Assembly (NCBI RefSeq): GCF_020873895.1
Contig: NZ_JAHWGT010000009.1
Coordinates: 124,001-188,000 of the forward strand
Source of the DNA: Streptomyces sp. DH12
GTDB lineage: Bacteria > Actinomycetota > Actinomycetes > Streptomycetales > Streptomycetaceae
Length of the DNA: 64,000 nt
Direction: 5' to 3'
Position 1 is the stretch's first letter; each line of letters begins with the position of its first letter. Position numbers and translations under genes: made by a program. Positions 1 to 8,581 of this stretch are shown here, piece by piece. Under the pieces are notes generated by a model. The model had not been told where the DNA came from. It searched no databases and was given only the letters and a program-made list of their open reading frames with translations.

Positions 1-302
1 GGGGACGTGCGGCGTGAGGCGGCTTTGCGGGCCCGGTCCAGACAGGCGTTGACGGTGATGCGGTGCAGCCAGGTCGTGACGGCGGACTGGCCGCGGAAGG
101 TGTGGGCGGCACGGAACGCCGAGACGAGGGCGTCCTGGACGGCGTCGGCAGCCTCCTCGCGGTCGCCGAGGGTTCGCAGTGCGACTGCCCACAGTCGGTC
201 CCGATGGCGTCGTACGAGTTCGCCGAAGGCGTCCGGATCACCGGCGACGTGCCGGGCGAGGAGGTCGGCGTCGCCGGGATCCCGCTCTGTGCCCGCTGCC
301 AT
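1..302 (-). CDS. sigM: ECF sigma factor SigM, N-terminal part (cut by window edge)
   Basis: Reading leftward from an ATG at 302, the visible ~100 residues match region 2 of an extracytoplasmic-function sigma factor: an early DADLLARHVAGDPDAFGEL segment, then REEAADAVQDALVSAF and TWLHRITVNACLDRAR, which are typical of the core-binding and -10-recognition helices. Region 4 is beyond the left edge. The gene starts 57 bases after the pseudokinase gene on the same strand, so it is probably cotranscribed with it and murJ. This neighbourhood is the one in which SigM sits in Streptomyces and mycobacteria, and the name rests on that synteny. An anti-sigma factor gene would be expected just outside the window. 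Confidence 0.85.
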   Translation of the reverse strand, partial: MAAGTERDPGDADLLARHVAGDPDAFGELVRRHRDRLWAVALRTLGDREEAADAVQDALVSAFRAAHTFRGQSAVTTWLHRITVNACLDRARKAASRRTS

Positions 303-359
303 GCGGCCTTCCCTCCGTCGTGCTCGGCACCGGCCGCACGGAGTCCGCGCGGCCGGCGG

Positions 360-2144
360 TCAGCCCAGGACCTCGATCTCGGAGACGCCTCCGCGGAACC
401 TGCCGGGGGAGCCGTCCGTGGGGAGCTCGGTGATGTGGAGCAGCACGTAGCGTGTGCGGACCGGCTTCTCCAGCCGTACGTCCAGAGCGCCACCGGCCTG
501 CTTCAGCTCGGTGAGCTCCTGCGGGAAGTCGGAGAGGGAACCGGGGGTGTTCGCCCCGGGACCGGCGGCCCGCAGTTGCACGGTCTGGCCGCTGCGGTGG
601 AAGTGGGCCCGGACGGCCGAGACGTCCTGCTCCGACCCGAGGTCGATGATGACGCCACTGCCGTCGCGGCGCTCGGGAAGGTTCCCGAAGTTGGGGTAGC
701 CGTGGTACTCGGGGGTCACCCAGGAGGTTCCCCGGTCGCCGTCGACCGTGTAGCCGATCTTCTCCGGCCGTATGGGGTCACTGCCCGACGGATCGAACAC
801 CCGGGCTTCTTCGATGGTCAGTGGGCGCAACTGGCGCGCCGCCTTGTCGTCGGACGAGGCACCCGGTGACGGCTGCGTCGTGCCGGCGGGGTCGTTGCCG
901 CTGCCCTGTCCCAGGAGGCGGTCGGCGATCTGCCAGCTGCCGAGGCCGAGGGCGGCGATGAGGAGCGCGGACACGGTCCACTTGAGCGCCTTTCCCGTAC
1001 GGGTCTCCAGAGGCGCGGGGAGCGGCGGCACGGGCTGGACGGCGGTGACGTTGTGGTGCTGCTGCGCCCTGCCGTACGAGCCCTGCTGGTACCCCGTGCG
1101 CTGGAAGTCCGGGACGGCGGGGAACGTCGGCTCCGGTGGGCGGATGCGGGGCATGGCGGCGACCGCCTTGGCGAGCTCCTCGGGCGTCGTGCAGGGCGGG
1201 TCCTGGCGCGAGGCGGTCCCGCCGTCGTTGACGAGTGCCCGCATGGCGAGGTCGGAGAGGCTGCGGTGGACACCGGCCCGCACCTGGTCGGGCGCGATCA
1301 GGCCCACGCCCTTCGGCAGCCCGGACAGCCCGTGGGCGTCGTTCTCGTAGGGCCAGCGCTGGGTGAGCGCGGCGTAGAGCAGCGCCCCGATCGCCTCGGT
1401 GTCGGTGCGCTCCGGCTGGTCGACGGTGATGCCGCGCAGGGCGGCGTTCACGGCGAGCCCGCGGATCCGGTACTGGCCGGTGGAGGTGCGCAGCACGGCG
1501 CTCGGCGTGAGCCGCAGGTGGGCCAGGCCCTCGCGGTGCGCGGCGGCCATCGCCTGGGAGACCTGGCTGACGAGCTGGTAGCAGTCGTACGGCTCCAGAG
1601 GCCCGGCGGCGAGGAGAGCCGTCAGTTCGGTGGCGTCGGGGAGCCATTCGTGCACCACGTACACGAGGTCGCCGTCCTCGACCGCGTCGAGGACCTGGAC
1701 GAACCGCGGGTCCCCGAGCAGGGCGGAGGAACGCGCTGCCGCGAGTACCGAACGCCCTCTGGGGTGGTCGGCCGACAGGACGTGCACCCCGACGGCCCGG
1801 CGCAGCTTCTCGTCCACGGCCCGCCAACTGCTGAACCCGTCCAGACGGGTGACGCACTCCTCCAGGCGGTAGCGGCGGGCCAGTTTGTGTCCGCTGTGCA
1901 GTTCGGGCGTCGTGAGGGCGGTCTCGTCGCCGGGGTCCCCACCGCCGTCCGTGCCGCGGGAGGACGTGTCCGTCGCGTCCTGTGCTTCCGCCCCGTCGGC
2001 CGTGGTCCCGTCCGCCTTGGCGGTCAGCGGGTCGTCGCCGCTGTTGTCGGCCACGTCGACGGCAGCCGTGCTACGTTCCGCCACCGTCGTTCCTGCCTCC
2101 CCATCCGATCCGCCACTTGCGACAGCCATGCCAATTGTGCCCAC
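360..2144 (-). CDS. MurJ-associated membrane pseudokinase with extracellular discoidin-like domain
   Basis: The 594-residue protein has an acidic low-complexity N-terminus (1-80), a protein-kinase fold (about 90-330), a proline-rich linker, one membrane helix (about 387-408) and an outer domain (about 445-594) resembling F5/8 type C (discoidin) domains. The kinase part lacks the catalytic residues: the ATP-lysine region reads VGVHVL, the catalytic loop reads HLRLTPSAVLRT instead of HRDLKPxN, and DFG is replaced by IRG. It is therefore a pseudokinase. In Mycobacterium tuberculosis the same parts are fused to MviN/MurJ, and the pseudokinase there is known to bind the FHA protein FhaA. Here they are a separate gene 57 bases downstream of murJ. 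Start GTG 2144; ATG 2129 is also possible. A regulatory role in lipid II export is inference. Confidence 0.8.
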   Translation of the reverse strand: MGTIGMAVASGGSDGEAGTTVAERSTAAVDVADNSGDDPLTAKADGTTADGAEAQDATDTSSRGTDGGGDPGDETALTTPELHSGHKLARRYRLEECVTRLDGFSSWRAVDEKLRRAVGVHVLSADHPRGRSVLAAARSSALLGDPRFVQVLDAVEDGDLVYVVHEWLPDATELTALLAAGPLEPYDCYQLVSQVSQAMAAAHREGLAHLRLTPSAVLRTSTGQYRIRGLAVNAALRGITVDQPERTDTEAIGALLYAALTQRWPYENDAHGLSGLPKGVGLIAPDQVRAGVHRSLSDLAMRALVNDGGTASRQDPPCTTPEELAKAVAAMPRIRPPEPTFPAVPDFQRTGYQQGSYGRAQQHHNVTAVQPVPPLPAPLETRTGKALKWTVSALLIAALGLGSWQIADRLLGQGSGNDPAGTTQPSPGASSDDKAARQLRPLTIEEARVFDPSGSDPIRPEKIGYTVDGDRGTSWVTPEYHGYPNFGNLPERRDGSGVIIDLGSEQDVSAVRAHFHRSGQTVQLRAAGPGANTPGSLSDFPQELTELKQAGGALDVRLEKPVRTRYVLLHITELPTDGSPGRFRGGVSEIEVLG

Positions 2145-2201
2145 AGTCCGGCGCCATGCACGACACGCGGCGGGCGGCGAAGGTTGTGCGACACCCCCCT
2201 C

Positions 2202-4445
2202 CTAGCGGCCGAGGCGGCCCCGGACCATGCCCACCATGGCGTTGATCTCCTCGATACGCATCTTGCGGGCCGCCACGAAGAACACGGCGATCAGCACCAC
2301 TCCACCGGCCAGGAGCGCGGCGAGCGATCCCAGGGCGCCCCTGCCGAGCAGGGAGAGCAGACCGAAACCGACCCCGCCGGCGGCCAGGGCCGCCGGTACG
2401 GACGCCATCGACAGGCGGGCGTACGTACGGACCACGTGGGCCCCGTCGAGGTCGCCGCCCAGCCGGACGCGCAGCCGGCGCCAGGCGACGCCCACACCGA
2501 CCATGTAGGCGAGACCGTACGAGGCGGCCATGCCGACGACGGCCCAGCGGGCCGGGAGGACGAGGTAGCACAGCGCCGAAGCGGCGGCGTTGACGGCCGC
2601 GACGATGACGGTGTTGTAGAAGGGCGTACGCGTGTCCTCGTAGGCGTAGAAACCGCGCAGGACGACGTACTGGACGGAGAAGGGGATCAGGCCGAGGCCG
2701 AACGCCATGAGCATGAAGCCCATGCCGGTCGCGGCCTCCACGCCGCTGGAGGCGTAGAGCAGGGTGCACAGCGGCACGCCGAGCGCCAGGAAGCCGAAGG
2801 CGACCGGCACGATCGCCACGGCCGAGTTGCGCAGGCCCTGGGAGATGTCGTCGCGGACGGCGCCCGGGTCGTCGTCGTGCGCGGCGCGGGAGATGCGCGG
2901 GAGCAGCGCGGCCATGACGGAGACGGTGATGATGGCCTGCGGCATGCCCCAGATGAGCTGGGCGTTCGAGTAGGCGAGGATGCCCGCGCCGCCCTGGCCC
3001 GAGGCTGCTCCGGCGGCCGTGGCCAGCTGGGTGACGACGACGACGCCCGCCTGGTTCGCGAGGACGAACAGCACGGTCCACTTGGCGAGCTTGACCGTCC
3101 TGCCGAGCCCTTGGCCCTTCCAGTCGAACCGCGGCCGGAACCGGAAACCCGTCTCCCGCAGGTAGGGGAGCATCGCCAGGGACTGGACGACGAGACCGAG
3201 CAGCATGCCGGTGCCCAGCAGCCGGACACCCTCGTCCGGGATGGTGCTGACGCCCATCTCCGTCTCCGAGTGGGCGCCGTACACGTAGATGAAGAGGCCG
3301 AAGGTGAAGATGACGACGATGTTGTTGAGGACCGGGGTCCACATCATCGCGCCGAACCTGCCCCGCGCGTTGAGGATCTGACCCATCACCACGTGCACGC
3401 CCATGAAGAAGATCGTGGGCAGGCAGAAACGGGCGAAGGTGACGGCGACGCCGTTGGCGTCCGGGTCGGCGGCGATCGTGGGTGACATCGCGTGGATCAG
3501 CAGGGGCGCGACGAACACCGCGATGCCGACGATCACGCCGAGCGCGACGATGACCAGGGTGAGGAGGCGGTTGGCGAACGCCTCGCCGCCGTCCTCGTCG
3601 TTCTTCATGGCGCGGACGAGCTGGGGGACGAAGACGGAGTTGAGGCCGCCGCCCACGGTGAGGATGTAGATCATCGTCGGGAGGGTGGACGCGACGGTGA
3701 AGGTGTCACCGAGCAGGGCCGCACCCAGGGCGCCCGTGACGACCAGGCTGCGCAGGAAGCCCGTGAGTCGGGACACCAGGGTCCCCGCCGCCATCACGGC
3801 GCTCGACTTCAGCACGCCGGACGCGCGTCCGCCGGACTTCTTCGGCGGCAGGGGCGCCACGGGCTCCAGCGTCGGGGGCGGCTCGGGGGCGGCTGCCGGC
3901 GGCTGCCCCTGGCCCCGCTGGTCACGGTAGAGGTGGGCGAACGCGTCAGGGGCCGGACCGTCGTCGTCGGCGGCGTGGGCCACGAGGTCGTCGACCCCGG
4001 TGAACTGCACCGTCCGGGCGTCGTCGCCGTACGGCAGGTGGCGGGAGGGGCCGTCCGGCTCCGGTGGCGGGGTCTGCGCCCACACCCGCGGGTCGGGCGC
4101 GTACGGCGGAGCGGCCGGCTGCTGGTAGAGCGGACGGGGCTCCTCGTAGGTGCCCGGCGGGGGCGGCGGATGCGCCGCCCGGTCGTAGAGCGCCTCACCG
4201 ACCGGATCCTGCGACGCGAGGTCCCGGGAGCGGTAGGGGTCGTGGTCGTAGGCGTGCTGGACGTAGGGGTCCGGCACGTGCGCGCCCTGGGCGTAAGGCC
4301 CCTGGTCGCCCTGCGCGTAGGGGTCCTGCGGAGCCGGCCGGGCAGCGGGGGGCACGTGCCCCGGCGCCGGGCCGGACGGGCCGCTGCCCGAGGGCGCACT
4401 GCCGCCCGCGCCCTGGCCGCGGTCACCGTCGTACGGCGCGTTCAT
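2202..4445 (-). CDS. murJ: Lipid II flippase MurJ (MviN family)
   Basis: MurJ flips the peptidoglycan precursor lipid II across the cytoplasmic membrane. The protein has 747 residues: a cytoplasmic Pro/Tyr/Asp-rich extension of about 200 residues with repeated DPYAQG-like units, then the multispanning MviN core beginning near SSAVMAAGTLVSRLTGFLRS and continuing to the C-terminus (14 helices expected for the family). The ATG at 4445 is preceded by GAGGTGGGG on the minus strand, a strong ribosome-binding site. It lies 45 bases downstream of the DUF6049 gene and is followed by the pseudokinase and sigM genes, so all four probably form one operon for cell-wall export. The long N-terminal extension is common in actinobacterial MurJ. 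Confidence 0.93.
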   Translation of the reverse strand: MNAPYDGDRGQGAGGSAPSGSGPSGPAPGHVPPAARPAPQDPYAQGDQGPYAQGAHVPDPYVQHAYDHDPYRSRDLASQDPVGEALYDRAAHPPPPPGTYEEPRPLYQQPAAPPYAPDPRVWAQTPPPEPDGPSRHLPYGDDARTVQFTGVDDLVAHAADDDGPAPDAFAHLYRDQRGQGQPPAAAPEPPPTLEPVAPLPPKKSGGRASGVLKSSAVMAAGTLVSRLTGFLRSLVVTGALGAALLGDTFTVASTLPTMIYILTVGGGLNSVFVPQLVRAMKNDEDGGEAFANRLLTLVIVALGVIVGIAVFVAPLLIHAMSPTIAADPDANGVAVTFARFCLPTIFFMGVHVVMGQILNARGRFGAMMWTPVLNNIVVIFTFGLFIYVYGAHSETEMGVSTIPDEGVRLLGTGMLLGLVVQSLAMLPYLRETGFRFRPRFDWKGQGLGRTVKLAKWTVLFVLANQAGVVVVTQLATAAGAASGQGGAGILAYSNAQLIWGMPQAIITVSVMAALLPRISRAAHDDDPGAVRDDISQGLRNSAVAIVPVAFGFLALGVPLCTLLYASSGVEAATGMGFMLMAFGLGLIPFSVQYVVLRGFYAYEDTRTPFYNTVIVAAVNAAASALCYLVLPARWAVVGMAASYGLAYMVGVGVAWRRLRVRLGGDLDGAHVVRTYARLSMASVPAALAAGGVGFGLLSLLGRGALGSLAALLAGGVVLIAVFFVAARKMRIEEINAMVGMVRGRLGR

Positions 4446-4490
4446 GGTTACCCCACCTCATCGTTTCCGGCCGGCCGGCCACGACATCGC

Positions 4491-6830
4491 TCAACGGTCC
4501 ACTTTCTCACCCGGGCCGGACGGCTCCGCGCTTTCCGGTCCGGTGTCCGGTTCCGGGTCACTCGCCTGCACGGGATCGTCGCCCTCCGCGACCGGGGGGA
4601 CGGTGTCCGGGCCGTCGGCCGGGTCGGCGTCCCCGCCGCGCGCAGCGGCGCGCTTGCGCTGGGTGTACATCCTGACACCGGCGAGGACGAGCAGCAGCAC
4701 ACCGCCGGCGATGACGAGCATCACCGTCGACGTGATCTCCGAGACCTTGACGGTGAACTCCATCTGCGGGCCGTACCGCCGGCCGTCCTCGGTGTACAGC
4801 TGGGCCCTCACCGGGACCGGGCCGTTCGCGTTGGCGGAGGCCGTGAATTTCACGGACTGGCTGTGGCCCCCCTCGATGCGTACCGGCAGCTCGGCGATGG
4901 CCTTGCCGTCGTTCAACTTGAGCCGTGTCGGCTTGGTCGACTCCAGCCTGAGGACGAGGTGGTGCACCCCCTGCACCAGTTTGTTCTGCACGGTCACCGG
5001 GATCGTGGCACTACGGCCCGACAGGGTCAGGTCCGACTTGTCGATCAGCTTCACCTCGCCCGTGAGGCTCTCGAGGTGGGCCTGCACGCTCCGGCCGTAG
5101 GCAGCCGCCTCCACCGGGCGGCCCCGCCAGGAGGTGGACATCTCCCGCTTGATCGCGTTGCCGAACGGGGTCACCACGCGGTGGGCGGCGGTGAGGATGA
5201 CCTTGAAGTTGTCCAGGGTGTCCTGGGTGGTGCGCACCTGCTGGAAGACCGTCATCGGCAGTTCCCGCCGGGCCAGCTCCCGCGGGTACTTCCGGGCGGA
5301 GGGCACCCCGGTGGTCGCCTTGGGGTCGGGCTTCACCGCGGTGGCGGCGATCACGTCGGACGGCTGGGTCCAGCGCTGCGCCCCCAGGACCCGCAGGGCG
5401 TCGGCCAGGGACTCCGCCTGGGAGCCCGTCGGCATGCGCTGGGGGGCGACGACGACGCTGCGGCCGGTGCCTGGCCGTTCCTGGGTGACGGCGAGCGTGT
5501 GGGCCAGGAACCGCTGTACGGCGAGCGTCGCGTCACCCGACCGCGCCATGTCGCCCTGGAAGGCCGTGGAGAGTACGGCGTCCGACACCACCGCGGTGGT
5601 CCCGCCGCCGATGGGCCGGGCGGCGTTGGGTGTGTACGACAGGTCCTCGCGCATGCTGTCGCTGCGGGTGATGACCTTGTCCGCGCCGGCCGAGGTGGCC
5701 ACGTCGATGATCGACGGGTCGACCGCGCCCTCCGCGGGCCAGGCGTACTCGACCGACGGCTTCACGTGGAGGATCGTCTCCACGGCGGACTCGGCGAGCT
5801 CCGTGGCCGGCCGCAGATGGCTGAGGGAGCTGGAGACGCGGCCGCCCCGGTGGGCGAGCGAGGCGAGGTCGGGGTCGCCGTAGGGCAGCGCGACGACCTT
5901 GTCGCCCTGTACTGCCTTGTCGAGGGCGTCCAGCCACTGCTTGGCCACGGTCTGGTTCTTGCCCGCGACGGTGGTGTCCCCGCTTCTGACCTGGTACTCC
6001 CCGGTCATCGCCTCGACGGTGGTCAGGAGGTCGGGGTCGATGACCCAGGTGACGGGCAGTTCCGCGCCGAGGGTGACCATCCGCTCCAGCCGCCCGCCGG
6101 GCGCCAGCTCCGCCGCGAGCCCGTCGCTTTCGAAGACCGGCGTCTGCTGGTCGTCGGAGCCCGTCTCGGCGGACAGGTGCGCCGGGGAGATCAGCGGCCA
6201 CAGGACCGTGAGCTGCGTCTTGCTCCCGGTGGCGGCGGGCTGCCAGGGCAGGAAGGTCCGCTCGATGCCCAGTACCTCGTCGTACGGGTTGCTCGGCGTG
6301 CGCCCGGAGAGCGTGACGCCCAGCTGGTAGACGCCTTCGTCGTCGAGGCCGAGCTTGTCGACCGGCACGGTGAGGGCGAACTCGCGGCTGGTGCCCGAGG
6401 GCAGTTCCGGCAGGGTGACGGTGAAGGTGCCGCCGAGGGCCTTGCCGTCCTCGTCCACCGAGAACCCGGTGCGCCGTGTGGCGTCCTCGATGGCCCCCCG
6501 GCTGGAGAGCCGGGGACCGACGTGGACATCGACCCGCGCCTGGTCCACGGTCTCCCGGCCCTGGTTGGTGACCGTGCCGCCGATGCTGAGGGTGTCCCCC
6601 TTCACCGGGGCGCTCGGGGACAGTGTGTCCAGCGCCACATCGACGCCACCGGCGCGGGTCGGCGTCCGGACGCTCCTGTCCGGGCTGCGGTCGGACGGCG
6701 CGGCGGACGCGCTGGGCACCTGGACGAGCCCGACCATGAGCGGGACGGCGGCGACGGCAGCGGCCGCCCGCCGCAGCCAGCGGCGGGCAGGGGAGGGATC
6801 GGTGCCCTGGATGTCTGCCGCCTCGGCCAC
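4491..6830 (-). CDS. DUF6049 family secreted/membrane-anchored protein
   Basis: A 779-residue exported protein of unknown biochemical role. It starts with a positively charged stretch and a hydrophobic signal (AAAAVAAVPLMVGLVQV, ending SASA), has a large outer portion with immunoglobulin-like segments, and ends with one membrane helix (VMLVIAGGVLLLVLAGV) followed by a basic cytoplasmic tail and an acidic Pro-rich end. This topology and its place directly upstream of murJ match the conserved actinobacterial protein found there (SCO3895 in S. coelicolor, Rv3909 in M. tuberculosis), so a cell-envelope role is likely. The GTG at 6830 places the signal peptide at the N-terminus; a much longer open frame upstream is antisense to cca and is not used. 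Confidence 0.82.
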   Translation of the reverse strand: MAEAADIQGTDPSPARRWLRRAAAAVAAVPLMVGLVQVPSASAAPSDRSPDRSVRTPTRAGGVDVALDTLSPSAPVKGDTLSIGGTVTNQGRETVDQARVDVHVGPRLSSRGAIEDATRRTGFSVDEDGKALGGTFTVTLPELPSGTSREFALTVPVDKLGLDDEGVYQLGVTLSGRTPSNPYDEVLGIERTFLPWQPAATGSKTQLTVLWPLISPAHLSAETGSDDQQTPVFESDGLAAELAPGGRLERMVTLGAELPVTWVIDPDLLTTVEAMTGEYQVRSGDTTVAGKNQTVAKQWLDALDKAVQGDKVVALPYGDPDLASLAHRGGRVSSSLSHLRPATELAESAVETILHVKPSVEYAWPAEGAVDPSIIDVATSAGADKVITRSDSMREDLSYTPNAARPIGGGTTAVVSDAVLSTAFQGDMARSGDATLAVQRFLAHTLAVTQERPGTGRSVVVAPQRMPTGSQAESLADALRVLGAQRWTQPSDVIAATAVKPDPKATTGVPSARKYPRELARRELPMTVFQQVRTTQDTLDNFKVILTAAHRVVTPFGNAIKREMSTSWRGRPVEAAAYGRSVQAHLESLTGEVKLIDKSDLTLSGRSATIPVTVQNKLVQGVHHLVLRLESTKPTRLKLNDGKAIAELPVRIEGGHSQSVKFTASANANGPVPVRAQLYTEDGRRYGPQMEFTVKVSEITSTVMLVIAGGVLLLVLAGVRMYTQRKRAAARGGDADPADGPDTVPPVAEGDDPVQASDPEPDTGPESAEPSGPGEKVDR

Positions 6831-7034
6831 GCGCTCGTCCGTCCCTCGTCGTCTTGTGCCGTCGGTCCCTGCCGGTTCCCGCGTCCACGCATGGTAACGA
6901 GGCGCCCCGCGGCTAAGTGCTGCGGAGTGGTCGACGAGATCACCACGGGAGGGCGGGGAGGGGAGCCGCTGGGAGGGGAGAGCGCCGGGAATCGAGGAGG
7001 CTGCGCCGGGCGGGGCCACGTACCCTCTTCTGTT

Positions 7035-8477
7035 GTGCCGAACGCCAACGAAGACACCCCGACTGCCCTGAGCCAGGTGCAGCGTCGCGCGGTCAGCGAG
7101 CTGCTGCGCGTCTCCCCGGTCGCCGACGATCTCGCTCGCCGATTCCAGGAGGCCGGTTTCCGCCTGGCTCTGGTCGGCGGTTCGGTACGGGACGCGCTGC
7201 TCGGCAGGCTCGGCAACGACCTCGACTTCACCACGGACGCCCGACCCCAGGACGTGCTCAGGATCGTCCGTCCGTGGGCGGAGGCCGTGTGGGAGGTCGG
7301 CATCGCGTTCGGCACGGTGGGGGCGCAGAAGGACGGTTACCAGATCGAGGTGACGACGTACCGCTCGGAGGCGTACGACCGCACCTCGCGCAAGCCCGAG
7401 GTCTCCTTCGGCGACTCCATCGAGGAGGACCTCGTCCGCCGGGACTTCACGGTCAACGCGATGGCGGTGGCGCTCCCCGAGAAGGAGTTCGTCGACCCGC
7501 ACGGTGGACTGGAGGACCTCGCGGGGCGGGTGCTGCGTACGCCCGGCACGCCGGAGGAGTCCTTCTCCGACGACCCGCTGCGGATGATGCGGGCGGCGCG
7601 GTTCGCCGCCCAGCTCGACTTCGAGGTGGCACCCGAGGTGGTGTCCGCGATGAAGGGGATGGCCGAGCGGCTCGACATCGTCTCCGCGGAGCGGGTGCGG
7701 GACGAGCTGAACAAGCTGGTCCTCTCCGCCCACCCCCGCAAGGGTCTGACGTTGCTCGTCGACACGGGGCTCGCCGACCGGGTGCTGCCGGAGCTGCCGG
7801 CGCTGCGTCTGGAGAGCGACGAGCACCACCGCCACAAGGACGTCTACGAGCACTCCCTGATCGTGCTGGAGCAGGCGATCGACCTGGAGGAGGACGGTCC
7901 CGACCTGGTCCTGCGGCTGGCGGCCCTCCTGCACGACATCGGCAAGCCGCGCACCCGGCGGTTCGAGCCCGACGGGCGGGTCTCCTTCCACCACCACGAG
8001 GTGGTGGGCGCCAAGATGACCAAGAAGCGGCTGACCGCGTTGAAGTACTCCAACGACATGGTCAAGGACGTCTCCCGGCTGGTGGAGCTGCACCTGCGGT
8101 TCCACGGCTACGGCACCGGCGAGTGGACCGACTCCGCGGTCCGGCGCTATGTGCGGGACGCCGGTCCGCTGCTGGGCCGACTGCACAAGCTGACCCGCTC
8201 CGACTGCACGACCCGCAACAAGCGCAAGGCCGCCGCGCTGTCCCGGGCCTACGACGGGCTGGAGGACCGCATCGCCCAGCTCCAGGAGCAGGAGGAGCTG
8301 GACGCGATCCGTCCCGACCTCGACGGCAACCAGATCCAGGAGACCCTGGACATCCGGCCGGGTCCCGAGGTGGGCCGGGCGTACAAGTTCCTCCTGGAGC
8401 TGCGGCTGGAGAACGGCCCCATGGGCCAGGACGCCGCGGCGGCCGCCCTCCGGGAGTGGTGGGCGGAGCAGGGCTGA
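7035..8477 (+). CDS. cca: CCA tRNA nucleotidyltransferase with HD domain
   Basis: Adds or repairs the 3' CCA end of tRNAs. The 480-residue protein shows the class II nucleotidyltransferase motif LVGGSVRDALLGRLGNDLDF near residue 45 (the two metal-binding aspartates are in DLDF), an RRDFTVNAMA segment, the flexible-loop and neck region, and a C-terminal HD hydrolase domain (LLHDIGKPRTRR, then HHHE). The length fits the actinobacterial PcnA/Cca family. GTG 7035 is chosen because homologous sequence begins shortly after it and the frame upstream is non-coding. It diverges from the DUF6049 gene across about 200 bases that must hold both promoters. Downstream lie two parS palindromes. Confidence 0.93.
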   Translation: MPNANEDTPTALSQVQRRAVSELLRVSPVADDLARRFQEAGFRLALVGGSVRDALLGRLGNDLDFTTDARPQDVLRIVRPWAEAVWEVGIAFGTVGAQKDGYQIEVTTYRSEAYDRTSRKPEVSFGDSIEEDLVRRDFTVNAMAVALPEKEFVDPHGGLEDLAGRVLRTPGTPEESFSDDPLRMMRAARFAAQLDFEVAPEVVSAMKGMAERLDIVSAERVRDELNKLVLSAHPRKGLTLLVDTGLADRVLPELPALRLESDEHHRHKDVYEHSLIVLEQAIDLEEDGPDLVLRLAALLHDIGKPRTRRFEPDGRVSFHHHEVVGAKMTKKRLTALKYSNDMVKDVSRLVELHLRFHGYGTGEWTDSAVRRYVRDAGPLLGRLHKLTRSDCTTRNKRKAAALSRAYDGLEDRIAQLQEQEELDAIRPDLDGNQIQETLDIRPGPEVGRAYKFLLELRLENGPMGQDAAAAALREWWAEQG

Positions 8478-8495
8478 CCGCACCGCCGTCCGCCG

Positions 8496-8521
8496 CGTCG
8501 TGTTTCACGTGAAACACGACG
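8496..8521. promoter_or_regulatory. parS site 1 inside a 26-bp perfect palindrome
   Basis: GTTTCACGTGAAAC, the Streptomyces ParB-binding consensus, occupies 8502-8515. The symmetry extends six bases further on each side (CGTCGT/ACGACG), giving a 26-bp perfect palindrome 19 bases past the cca stop. ParB loading near oriC aids chromosome segregation; this is known for the site, not shown here. Confidence 0.93.
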
Positions 8522-8547
8522 GGTGACCGAGGCGAGATGGTGGAGGG

Positions 8548-8575
8548 GGGCGGTGTTTCACGTGAAACACCGCCC
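8548..8575. promoter_or_regulatory. parS site 2 inside a 28-bp perfect palindrome followed by TTT
   Basis: GTTTCACGTGAAAC at 8555-8568 with seven further paired bases on each side (GGGCGGT/ACCGCCC), followed on the plus strand by TTT. It lies 53 bases from parS 1, between the convergent ends of cca and the MFS gene. The geometry could also serve as an intrinsic terminator; that part is inference. Confidence 0.92.
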
Positions 8576-8581
8576 TTTCCC

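Noticed and set aside
360-2144. Active serine/threonine protein kinase
   Set aside because: The ATP-lysine, HRD and DFG motifs are all missing, so catalysis is not expected.
3492-7034. Long open frame upstream of cca in the same reading frame
   Set aside because: It runs antisense through murJ and the DUF6049 gene. It is open only because stop codons are rare in GC-rich DNA; homologous sequence of Cca begins at 7035.
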